Origin: Paratinospora sagittata
Taxonomy: Eukaryota > Streptophyta > Magnoliopsida > Ranunculales > Menispermaceae
Assembly (NCBI GenBank): GCA_035771175.1
Contig: CM069598.1
Location: forward strand, 3,067,931 to 3,131,930
DNA length: 64,000 nt
Direction: 5' to 3'
This document shows, one piece after another, positions 1 through 9,435 of the stretch. Numbering within the stretch: position 1 is the first letter of the stretch; each line of letters starts with the position of its first letter. The notes beneath the pieces are model-generated. The model had not been told where the DNA came from, made no database searches, and worked only from the letters and a program-made list of their open reading frames with translations. A program made the position numbers and the translations under genes.

Positions 1-122
1 GGTGAACTATGTTGTTGACTTTGGTGTTTTTAGTATTATGCTGAAAGCATGATTGCTGCTGCATGCACTGATGCATATATGAATTGAAGTATTTTTTTAT
101 TAAATACAATCTCTTTTGACAG

Positions 123-1813
123 GACCTATCAAAGCTTAACAGAGATCCTTCAAGAATTCTCTATATTAGTGGGAATGCATTGGAGTCCAGCCTTCAGCCT
201 GAGAATTGTGTTCCAATTAAGCCTTGGAAACTTGAAGCAGATGATACTGCACTTTTGGATCTTATCCCATTTCTTGAATGTAAATCCTTTTTCCTCTCTC
301 TGAATGTCTAGAAAAATAAGATGCTTACTTTGCTCTGTGACCCTGTCCCTGAGCACATTTTAATGGAAACTTGGTCAATTTATGGTGAGTGGTCACTGTC
401 ACTGAGCCCCCTACCATGCACTATAAAGGCTCTGAATGACCCAACCTCTTTCTGCTCCACTCTTAAAATGCGGAAAACATTAATTATTGATGTTAATACA
501 TATAGTTAGTTCCTCCCTTCCCCCTTCCCCCTTCCCCCCCTTAAAAGTTATATAATTGTCATCTCATTTGAATCATTCAAGTGTCTCCCTCTTGTAATCT
601 TCTATTAGATCGCTTACTCCAACAATGGAACACAGTAACCGTGTTGGACTCTGACTTGTATCTTCTCCCACATGAAACCACATGTCTGCATATGTTAGTA
701 GTCCATTTTCCTGGACTCGACTGTTTAGATATACACATTTTAGGGTTAGCAGCGTCAATGGCCCGAAGATCAATGGAAGAACATAGGAGCAGGGGAGACA
801 CTCTTTGCTTGTCTAGACTTTGGGTCAGAGTTTGATTTGAATTTATGTTCTTAAAGTAATGCATTTGATAATTTGATGCAAAGAACTACAACTACTATGA
901 GAAATAAGCATTCCTGTTGTGCCTCATTAGCAAGCTTTAAGCTATAGGTGGTCTCCTAGGTTGCCTGTGTGATTTACCAATCTGTGCTCATTCCTTTGTT
1001 ATGTTTCTCCTGTTGAGTCTATCGGTTTTGTGGACTTTATGATATTTAAATCTTATCTGGACTGATGACAGATGTAGCACGCCATAGACCAGCTGACATT
1101 AGAGCGGTCCTAGCATCTTATGAAGGCCGTGACATTGCAACTGAATTTATTGAGCGATCTAAGGAGCACCAGAGGTAAGAGTTTTTTTTTTTTTTTTTGG
1201 CATCTGCTTGATATGATGATTGTCATTTATTGACTTCATATTCATCCTGATACCCTTATTTTGATACTTAAAAGATTGAAATGTACACAAAAAATAGGTT
1301 GGCATTGAGAAAACTATCACGCTATGTTTTTGGATGCATTTTTAACTGCAACTGGCATGGAAAAATGATCACCTCACTAGCCTGGCATATTTTTTATGAA
1401 TATACTAACTTCATGTTATCCCGGTCACATGCAATTTTTGGTGTTTTCTTTATTTTTATTTTGTGATCTTCCTTGCGACATTTGGGAAATGATTCAGTCT
1501 AATAGAGGTTTTTAGGCTAAAGTTAGGGAAATTATTACAAACATTATTAAGTAAAATAACTTGATTAATTGTGTTTACCATCCACATCATTGTCAGCTTT
1601 CGAAGTTGATTCTTTTAATGGCTGTAAGTTGTCTAATATAAAGTTTTTCCAATTGATCAAGGAAAAACCTTGATATCAGATATCACTTGAAAGACTCTAA
1701 AGAGAGCATTCTTATGGCATTTTTGTGTCATTCAAGTACTAATGTGAACCATTCATTAATTTTGCAGGAGGATGCAAGAGCAAAGGCAGCATGGTCGGCT
1801 ATGGCGACGATGA
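123..1813 (+). CDS. TIM50: TIM50, mitochondrial inner-membrane translocase subunit (3' end only)
   Basis: These are the last three coding exons of a TIM50-type protein, the TIM23-complex receptor that takes presequence preproteins from TOM in the intermembrane space. Exons read from the sequence are 123-279, 1072-1174 and 1768-1813, all with GT-AG borders and matching phases. The gene starts upstream of the window, and bases 1-122 are intron. The peptide opens DLSKLNRDPSRILYISG, continues into a PENCVPIKPWKLE segment and the VARHRPADIRAVLASYEG block, and ends QRQHGRLWRR before a TGA. This is the C-terminal half of the FCP1/NIF-like phosphatase fold followed by the basic tail seen in plant TIM50 proteins. 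The catalytic-type DxDx region of the FCP1 fold would lie upstream and cannot be judged. No frameshift or internal stop is visible. The family call is firm; completeness of the 5' part is unknown. Confidence 0.9.
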
Positions 1814-2642
1814 ACTCACCATAAGGCATCTCATTTGGTCAATTTTGCAAAGAACGGCGGGATGATTAATTTAAACTGAAATTTTTCTTTAATTCAATTT
1901 GCTGACTACAGAAGAGCCTCTTTGCTTACTGTATAAATCCCCATTCTAGACTTGTTGAAAGGTTAATTTGTCATCATTTACAGGAATGAGAAGCTTGTAA
2001 CTTCAAACCACCCATTGAATTGTGAAATGGCCCTTTAGTGGAACTTGCAAAATTTTTATGAATCTATTTATTCTTGCCTGGCGTCTTATCTACGATTTTG
2101 AAATGTTGTTGCTTGGAAGTAACGTCTTTTGTGGTCCAGCCCTTTCAATTACTAATCACGGAGCCTTGACGAAGACACTTGAAGAGCCACTTCATCCTGT
2201 ATGTGTGGACGAGGACGAGACGTTCTTTAACAAAATTCTTCGTCTTCATTGACTAGAAATTAAGTTCCACCGTGTAGGCCCCATAATTAAGCTTGACATT
2301 TATTATTATGTTCTCTTCCATATACGGTTTTTAACCACTTATTATTATTTATATCATTGTACGTGCACACAACTTAAACTCGGTAGGGTCTGTTACTTAG
2401 AAAATGTTTTCGAAAGAATTTGATTTCACTGTTGTCGTCGCATACATGGGCCAGCTGTTCCCCAAAATATGCATGCCACGTAAACAGTGCAAGTTATGTT
2501 AACCGGCAGCTGGCTGTAGCACGGTAGTACTACTAGCGGTTACAGTAGATCGAAACAACCGTCCTTCATTGTACTACCATCTGTTCTGAAATTTTACCAA
2601 CCTCTCTTTTTTTCTTACTCTCGTGACGGTCGTTGCAGTACA
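1814..2642. other. TIM50 3' flank and ZIP gene upstream region
   Basis: This holds the TIM50 3' UTR and the intergenic region before the zinc transporter. A short open frame at 2022-2252 has no recognisable features and looks like chance. No element with clear ends was seen. A TATA-like stretch (around 2689-2700) lies just beyond this interval and is the best candidate core promoter for the downstream gene. Confidence 0.5.
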
Positions 2643-2757
2643 GAAGAAGAAGAAGAAGAAGAAGACAGTATTGTTTGTGTTTCCAATACTTATAATATAC
2701 CGTAGAGCTCACATAAAATGGCTCTGTTTCTGTTCTTCCTCTTCTTCTTCTTCTACT
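2643..2757. repeat. GAA/CTT microsatellite pair upstream of the zinc transporter start
   Basis: A (GAA)n run at about 2643-2664 is followed by a (CTT)n-rich run at about 2736-2757. The two are reverse complements, so a transcript containing both could fold into a long imperfect stem just 5' of the start codon. The TATA-like sequence between them at about 2689-2700 suggests that only the second run is normally transcribed. Confidence 0.6.
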
Positions 2758-2873
2758 TTCTATGGCTTTTCGTTCTCGATCTCTTATCCTTTCCTTCCTT
2801 CTCCTCCTCCTTCTGGTTCTCCTCGTCGCCGGCCATGGAAGCCGCGACGGCGACGGCGACGGAGACGACGTAA
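2718..2873 (+). other. Overlapping upstream reading frame at the zinc transporter start
   Basis: An ATG at 2718 opens a 51-codon frame that ends with TAA at about 2871-2873. It overlaps the transporter start (2762) in another frame and encodes a very hydrophobic Phe/Leu-rich stretch followed by an Ala/Thr tail. If the transcript starts upstream of 2718, this frame would lower initiation at 2762. The TATA-like sequence at about 2689-2700 places the start site close to 2720, so the ATG may be just outside the mRNA. It is listed as a possible regulatory frame, not a gene. Confidence 0.3.
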
Positions 2874-4839
2874 CGGCACCGGAAAACCATGACCTGAGAT
2901 CGAAATCGCTGATTCTGGTGAAGATATGGTGTTTGATTATTGTTTTCATCGGAACTTTCGCCGGTGGAGTTTCGCCGTACTTTCTCAAGTGGAACGAAGG
3001 GTTTCTTGTCTTGGGGACGCAATTCGCGGGTGGAGTGTTCTTTGGGACTGCTCTGATGCATTTTTTGAGTGATTCGAATGAGACTTTTGAGGATTTGACG
3101 AGTAAGGAGTATCCGTTCGCGTATATGCTTGCGTGCTCTGGATATATGCTTACGATGTTGGCAGATTGCGTGATTTCTTATGTTTTTGGAAAGGAAAGGA
3201 GTGAAGCTACCGGTGATGTTGAGCTTCGTCATGGTATGATCTTTTTTACTTATAACTAAATGATTAAGTAAACTATGGTATGGTTTCATGAAATTATATG
3301 CTTCTTTTTTTCTTTTTTGCTGGTTTAGTGAATTGCATCAAATTAAAAAGAGTTGATTTTTAAAAAAATTAGATTTTTTCGGCTGAGCTTTTTGTGACAA
3401 GGAAGAATCTTTTACAACTGTTCATGAAGATTGGCAAATTAGTGTGTTTGTGTGTGTATGTAGAATTGAATAGCGGCCTAAGAGTTCTGTTAATTAAAGT
3501 ACTAATTGGATATCTTTTTACTACTCTAAAGATCCGTGAAGGGTTAGAAAAAGCAGAATGGACTTTTGAAACTTTTCTTCCCATAGAAAGATGTTGAAGT
3601 ACTTAGGAAAATTCGCGAGCTTGACATATTGTTTTCTCGGTCGAGTAAATGATCCCCTCAATATTTCTGTAACATGGTTAGATAATCTCCTCAATCGAAA
3701 AGGTTGCTAATGTCTAATCTAACATGGTATCATAGTAGTTTTATTCTAGAGGTCTTGTGCTCAAACCTCCCGACAAGCATATTTGCGTGTTCATCTCATT
3801 TATATGTCGTTCCTTCCTATTATAAATCTAGTCCATAATGCCAACATGCAGGCTAGGGGGAGTGTTAATGTCTATGTTTGTTTGCTTGTGATATACATGG
3901 TTACGATTATAGCCTTTATGTCCAGCGGTTTCTAAAAGGTTACTTAAAGAAGATTTTGGAAGCTTATGTTGCAAAAAAATTCAAATCATTACATGGTTTA
4001 TGTAGTTTTAAAAATTTTTCTTCTACAGTCAATTGTTTCACAGTTTCATTTGTTCACACCCGTGATTGCAGGGAGTTCTTCTCAGCAGCAGCGTAGTAAA
4101 ACCAGCAGTAATGGTAGAATCCCCCAATCAAGCATTCAGGTAAGGAAGCCATGAATTCTGTTTTTCTCTTTCAAGTTTTATATCACTCAATTCATCTTAT
4201 TTCCTTTATTCTTTTTGGGGGTATGCAATTGAATCTTCTGGGTTCAATTATGTAAACATTATTAAAGTACTGTTGTTTGGAATTCGATTTTTTGCATGTT
4301 TTTCCTAACAGGTTGACGAAGGAATGGGCGTCCACTTTGCAGGACCATCCCATGTAATTGCTAGATCGTTGGGAGATAGCATCTTGTTGATTGTTGCATT
4401 GTGTTCTCATTCCATTTTTGAAGGCATTGCTATTGGAGTAACAGAGACGAAGGCAGATGCTTGGAGAGCCATGTGGACTGTTAGCCTACACAAAATATTT
4501 GCAGCCATTGCAATGGGGATTGCCCTCCTGCGAATAATCCCTGATCGGCCCCTCTTATCGTGTTTATCCTATGCCTTTGCATTTGCCATCTCGAGCCCCA
4601 TAGGCGTGGCCATTGGGATTGTGATAGATGCAACCACACAGGGTGCTGTAGCAGATTGGATTTTTGCCATATCCATGGGTCTTGCTTGTGGAGTTTTCAT
4701 CTATGTTTCAGTTAACCATCTGCTTTCGAAGGGGTATGTACCAGAGACACGAGCTTTGGTTGATACACCACATTTCAAGTTTGTGGCAGTGTTACTGGGT
4801 GTGGCAGTGATTGCGGTTGTGATGGTTTGGGACACATGA
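2762..4839 (+). CDS. ZIP11: ZIP-family zinc/metal transporter, ZIP11-like
   Basis: The gene has three exons, 2762-3233, 4072-4139 and 4312-4839, giving 355 residues, a normal length for a plant ZIP. It should carry zinc or a similar divalent metal across a membrane into the cytosol. The order is: a cleavable signal or first hydrophobic segment (residues 8-24), a short acidic His-poor leader, membrane segments starting at [30 protein letters not shown] in segment II, then the variable cytosolic loop. Segment IV carries the ZIP signature [10 protein letters not shown] and segment V has [10 protein letters not shown], both with the metal-ligand His and Glu/Lys positions of the family. It ends VVMVWDT. 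The variable loop is Ser/Gln-rich with very few histidines, unlike many IRT/ZIP proteins. The ATG is the first in frame and immediately precedes the hydrophobic leader. Membership in the ZIP2/ZIP11 clade is by recalled similarity, not phylogeny. Confidence 0.9.
3650..3890 (+). repeat. Dispersed plant repeat in ZIP intron 1
   Basis: Intron 1 of the transporter contains a stretch with a degenerate 'aacatggtatcatag' motif, then 'cctattataaatcta', then 'ggggagtgttaatgtctatg'. The last two blocks recur in the same order at about 18090-18155, and a reverse-complement relative of the GGGAGTGT block lies near 60700. The motif resembles the primer-site-like repeat common beside plant LTR-type elements. 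No ends or target duplication could be set. Confidence 0.4.
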
Positions 4840-5912
4840 ACAGGTTCTTGGTTCTTTGATCTTTGTTCCTTTTTCATTTTTTGTTTTCTTTTTCTTAAGA
4901 ATATCTAGAGTCATGAGCCTTGAGATAAAATCACATTAAAAACATCAAAGAAGCAAAGATAGTTCTAAGAGTGTTGCAATTCGGACATAGTGCGGAATTT
5001 CAGTTGTTGGGCTCCTGCATTGGGTTTTTTGTTAGCACCCAGTGCATCAACAACATTTTCCTTGTTCTAAGGAGACACTTTTTAAAACACCTTTTTGAGA
5101 CATTAATAGTTGTACGTTATTGATCTTTCTTGAGTCATTTATTATTATTGCATGCATTTGGGAAAGGTCAATAGTATACAATGATAAGTGTCTCAAGATG
5201 TTTCAGAATGTGTCACTCTAGCTTTGCTCTTTTTTCTTTTGAGGGGAGATGTAAAAACATCGCTTGTAATGTATTTGTTTCGATCATGTCCTTGTCATAA
5301 TCATGGTACTCCCTTGTATTTTGTGTACTTCAATGTACTGCACTTTACCGTAGAGGCATTGTATGGTCCCAGTATGGTTAGACCCAGAGGAATTTTATGT
5401 TGGGCTTGGGCCAAGTTTCTCAATTCATGACTCATGAATTGGGTATGGTTGGAAAATACAAACTGGAATAAAATTCTGGTTAAAGCGCTATTCGCCCACT
5501 GATGAATCTGTTGGAATAGAACTGGTTATACTCAGTGCTGTTTTCTTATCCAAAAAGAAAAAAGAAAAGAAAAAAAGGAAAGAAAGAACTACTTGTACTT
5601 GTTGTCTGAAAGAAGAACAACTTTCCTTGAATCAATGATATGAATCAATATCACTCACCTTTGAAAACTGACTTGCAAGGGGAGGGGACCAACAGTTTGT
5701 GGATCCCTTGTCATTTTTACAATTAAGTGATGTAGGATTTAGAAATAGTTAGGAAAGACGAGAAAAAGTTAAGCTCCTCTAATAGGTGTTTCTATCTTCT
5801 TTTTATTTTTTTAAAATTTTCTTTGTTATGTTTTTGACTTTAATACCTATGTTTAGAGCCATATAACTGTCGGCTTAACTTTGATAGAGCATAGTAGAGG
5901 TAGTAAATTTAT

Positions 5913-5960
5913 ATAGCCCATCTTATATAGTTGGGAAAAGATTGAGTTGAGTTGAGTTTA
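5913..5960 (+). mobile_element. Degenerate RTE-type LINE 3' tail
   Basis: The block 'tagttgggaaaag' followed by repeats of TTGAG matches the 3' ends seen at 25771-25830 (minus), 34648-34695, 37042-37105 and 37490-37586. In the last copy the coding end of the LINE is readable directly upstream, which identifies the family. This copy is tail only. Confidence 0.5.
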
Positions 5961-6095
5961 GTTGTATATATATTTAAATCTCTTGTATCAATTCTTGAAC
6001 TGTATCAACTTTTCTATCATGTTTATTTTTATTTTTTTCGGTTATTTTCTTATTGTCATAAGCATGATATGATCATACTTAGTCTTAATGTAGCT

Positions 6096-6196
6096 ATGGT
6101 AGCGCGATAAATCTGACTTGATCTGATTGATCCAAATAAATAAATAAATAAAAATAAAAGATCAATCAGATCAAGTCAGATTTATTGTGCTACCAT
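6096..6196. mobile_element. Near-perfect foldback (MITE-like) hairpin
   Basis: A 37-bp arm at 6096-6132 is the reverse complement of 6160-6196 with two differences. Both differences would be G-U pairs in RNA of the plus strand. The 27-nt loop is an AAAT repeat. A partial third copy of the arm motif AATCTGACTTGG follows at about 6208-6222. The structure fits a small foldback transposon or a young hairpin precursor. No target duplication is evident. Confidence 0.6.
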
Positions 6197-8700
6197 AAAT
6201 AAATAAAAAATCTGACTTGGGTCAAGTTTGAGTTGATGGAAAGATCCCCTGGTCTCAGAGTAGGGACCCTCCTACCTGAGTTGAACTGAGGTTCCATATT
6301 GCGAAAGCCAGCATCTTAGCATTCAACCAACTTGTCACCCTGAGAAAATACCAATCAAGTTTTCCATCATAATTTCTCCTGCCTTTTTCTTGTGATCTAT
6401 TTACCTTGTCCAATTCCTTTTTATATGTGAAAGGAGTAAAGGACTGCCAAATTTTATAGACTTGGAAAATAATTATCTGCAGACGCAAGCTACCATCCCT
6501 GAAGCTATTGTACCTTTCTAGGAAAATAAACTCCCTGTTTGAGTCTCTATATTTGTCTTTCCAGCAACTAGCTTAACCATTTTGGGCTATCTCAGGACAT
6601 TCTGGTCCAGCCCCTTGGTAATTCTGAACCCCATACAAACATGTTCCTGAGTTTTGTTCCCAGTTTTCTACCTTTTGATCTACTTGTTTTATATTTCCTG
6701 AGGAAGAGTTACTGGGAAAATCAACTACTTTGTAAAGCAAAATGCCTAGAAGCTCTTGACCACTGATAATCATAGAAGTGAGAGTTACTACAACCATGTA
6801 TTTGTGGGCATCTTGACCAAAACTTAGTCAAAACTAGATATGGTAGGGAAAGCCTTTTCATTGCACAATGCCTCAAATTTTGCACAACGATTGATGATTC
6901 AGTGCAGAAACTTGATGGTTCTAAAAATCTTATCTTCCAAGAAAAACTTGATGGCCCTAAATCTCTGAAACAGTAAGATAAATGATACTTTTCGTTCCTG
7001 GCTGGGGAGCATGACTAGTTGTAGGATCTTATTTTGCTTACAAATAGACTTTTTTTCCCCATTTCTGCTTCCCTTGAAGCCCCATCACTCCAAGTTTAAA
7101 ATTGTTAGAAAACTTCTGATCAAAGTTATCAGCAACACTCTCCTGTCACCGTAAGAGAGAAGGGAATAGGATAATATACAAACACTAATTATCAAAATGG
7201 GATGTGTAAAATCAGTGTTATGATACCATGTTAAAAGTTAGTGGACCTAAAAGTTGTAGTTGCACTAGGTGGAACCCTTAATGTGCATATTAAGCTATTA
7301 TGAAATAAATCACTAATTGAATATTTCAAGTGTCTGGAATGCTAGAATAGTGAACCATGACATTTGGTTGTAAGTTGGTGACTTAATGTGAAGCAGTAGA
7401 CTAGTATTATATTGGTCAACTTTAATCCCCCAGCCCCAACCAAAAATAAATAAATTTGGACACAAGATGAAATAAATAAATTTTGTAGAAAAGAAATTGA
7501 CCAAGAGGGCTTGCAATCTGCAATATCCATCGTTGAAATAGTTGATGTCTCTCCCACACCACACAATAGATTCCCATGAAGATCTCAAGTTGCTATCACT
7601 GCCTTAACTCCTCTGACAATACTTTCGCAGGCAAGATTCCCATCTCTCCTCACTGGGGAATTTAACAGTGCTTGCTTCTGTCTCATTTGGATCATCTCTT
7701 ACAGAAAAAATCCTGTGTCAGGACAACCTCTTTCAGAATTGACCATTTCAACGATTTCCCAGAATTCTCCAAACATAGGAGCTTAGAATTATCAGATTGT
7801 GTGGGGCACCCCCTTGGCATTTGGCCACCTCTTTGGTTAGACCAGCATGTCTCGTCCGTGGGACAAGTTTCAAAAAATGTTTAAGAAATCCCCGTGATAA
7901 TACAGGTTTAGTTTTTTAAAATATATTTAAAGTAAAAATATTTTTAAAATTGTTTATTAACTCTTGCTTTTAATGAAACTGGGATGAAAAAAATAATTTT
8001 TAGCTGAAAGAAATTATTTTTTTTAAATGCTTTAAATAAAAATATTTTTTTTTAAAATACATTTACATTCGAAAAAGTTCTTTCGACTGCTGTTTGATTT
8101 ATAATTCAAAAATAAAAATTTTAAAAATAATTTTTATTATTTTTTAAAACAAACAATTTAAGGAAAACTTTAAAAACTATTTTTGAATATGATCAATTAA
8201 ATACTTTTTGAATTCAGAAAATTTTATTTAAATTACAAATCAAACGGGACTTAATTACAACATGGGTCTTTGATAGTTAAAAGAGTGGAAGAGTTTCAGC
8301 AATATTTAAATTATAAGACATGGAACCACCCAGAAAAAGTGCCTTCCCTTTCTTCTGTAGGACCTAAGACTTTATTTTACAGAGCTCAAACTAATCCACC
8401 CAAGCAGTGAGGTCTTGTGAGCTTTGACCGAGCTTTTGGTGAGTCAGAATAAGAATTCAGGTCATGGAAAGAGCAGTAGAGAACTCAAAAGATAAAACTG
8501 AAAAGGATGGTACTTGCAGATTTCTGTCTGTCTCTTCTATCCTTTTCAATATATATTTCCCCAATTCGTGGGGTCTTTTTAAGAGCTTAAATTTTTATTT
8601 TTTTCTCTGTTGGGTCCTTCTCAAAAAAATAAATAAAAAATAAAAATCTATAAAAACAAAAGAAGCAGCTTGATGAGACAAGAGAGAGGAGAGATATGAC

Positions 8701-9425
8701 GGAATTTTGACTTAATTACCTTTAAAAAATAAAATTTATTTATAAATATTATTAAAATATAAATAATGACTATTTTATCTTATTTTGACTATTTAAAGTT
8801 CAGTCAGTTTACACACAGGTGTCACGTAGACTGGGGAGTTGGAGCAGTTAACAATGCGTCTTTTGAAAAAATGTCTTTCATGAATTTTTTTATATAAAAG
8901 ACATTTTTTCAAAAGACACCTTTCATATAATTTAAAAGACGCCTTCTATAAATACAAAAAAAAAATTGTTTAATGAAAAAGACGCATTTCATACAGATTT
9001 TGTTTTCTTTTTTTTGGACTCATCATTTTTTTCCTTTTCAAAAGATGTCTTCTTCTTTTTTTTAAAGGAAGGTGACGATGATGAAGGCAAAAAAGTAGTA
9101 GAATTTTTAAATGTTATGTTCAATTTATAGAATTTCTTTTGAAAAATATTTTATTTCTCTTTAAAATAAAAATACAGTACATCTATTCATTACAATTCTT
9201 ATTATAATTTTTTACAATTATAGTGAAAAAAAAATTTGTATAGAATGCGTCTTTTGAAAAAATGTCTTCTATACAAATTTTTTTTTATGGAATGCGTCTT
9301 TTTAAAAGACATCTTCTTAACTATTTCAGCTCTTCAACTCATGTGACGCTTGTGTGTCGACTGACTGAGCTTTAATGATATTTGTAAAAAAAATTATTTT
9401 TTAAGAGTAATCACGTCAAAAGCCC
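8701..9425. mobile_element. Mutator-like non-autonomous element with flanking target duplication
   Basis: The ends are inverted repeats: the left begins GGAATTTTGAC and the right, reverse-complemented, begins GGGCTTTTGAC. Similarity continues inward for roughly 140-180 bp, including the shared blocks CTCAGTCAG (GTTCAGTCAG at left), ACACACA and ATGTCTTTT or GCGTCTTTT. The right arm lacks about 36 bp present in the left. The flanks are gagatatgac (8691-8700) and gaaatatgac (9426-9435), a 9-10-bp target duplication with one mismatch. Long terminal inverted repeats plus a 9-bp duplication are the hallmark of Mutator-like elements. The interior (8853-9310) is a nest of inverted AAAAGACGCATT-type motifs and encodes no protein, so the element depends on a transposase elsewhere. 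Confidence 0.75.
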
Positions 9426-9435
9426 GAAATATGAC

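Larger units (their letters stand above)
4840..8690. other. Intergenic region, no credible gene
   Basis: After the ZIP 3' UTR this 3.9 kb has only short chance frames (for example 5188-5430, 6255-6488 and 7313-7588) without codon pattern or domains. It contains a LINE tail at 5913-5960 and a foldback hairpin at 6096-6196, listed separately. The stretch around 7900-8250 is extremely AT-rich, with runs of A and T. Confidence 0.6.

Noticed and set aside
2566..2988. 140-residue minus-strand frame rich in Arg
   Set aside because: It is the complement of the zinc transporter first exon and its CTT repeat; composition comes from the repeat and the overlapping real gene.
2753..3289. 178-residue minus-strand frame
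   Set aside because: It lies opposite the ZIP first exon, which has signature motifs and correct splice sites.
6240..6340. tRNA-like sequence on the minus strand (GTTCAACTC near a TGGTTGAATGC)
   Set aside because: No acceptor stem or complete cloverleaf could be drawn and no poly(A) or target duplication was visible, so neither a tRNA nor a SINE is claimed.
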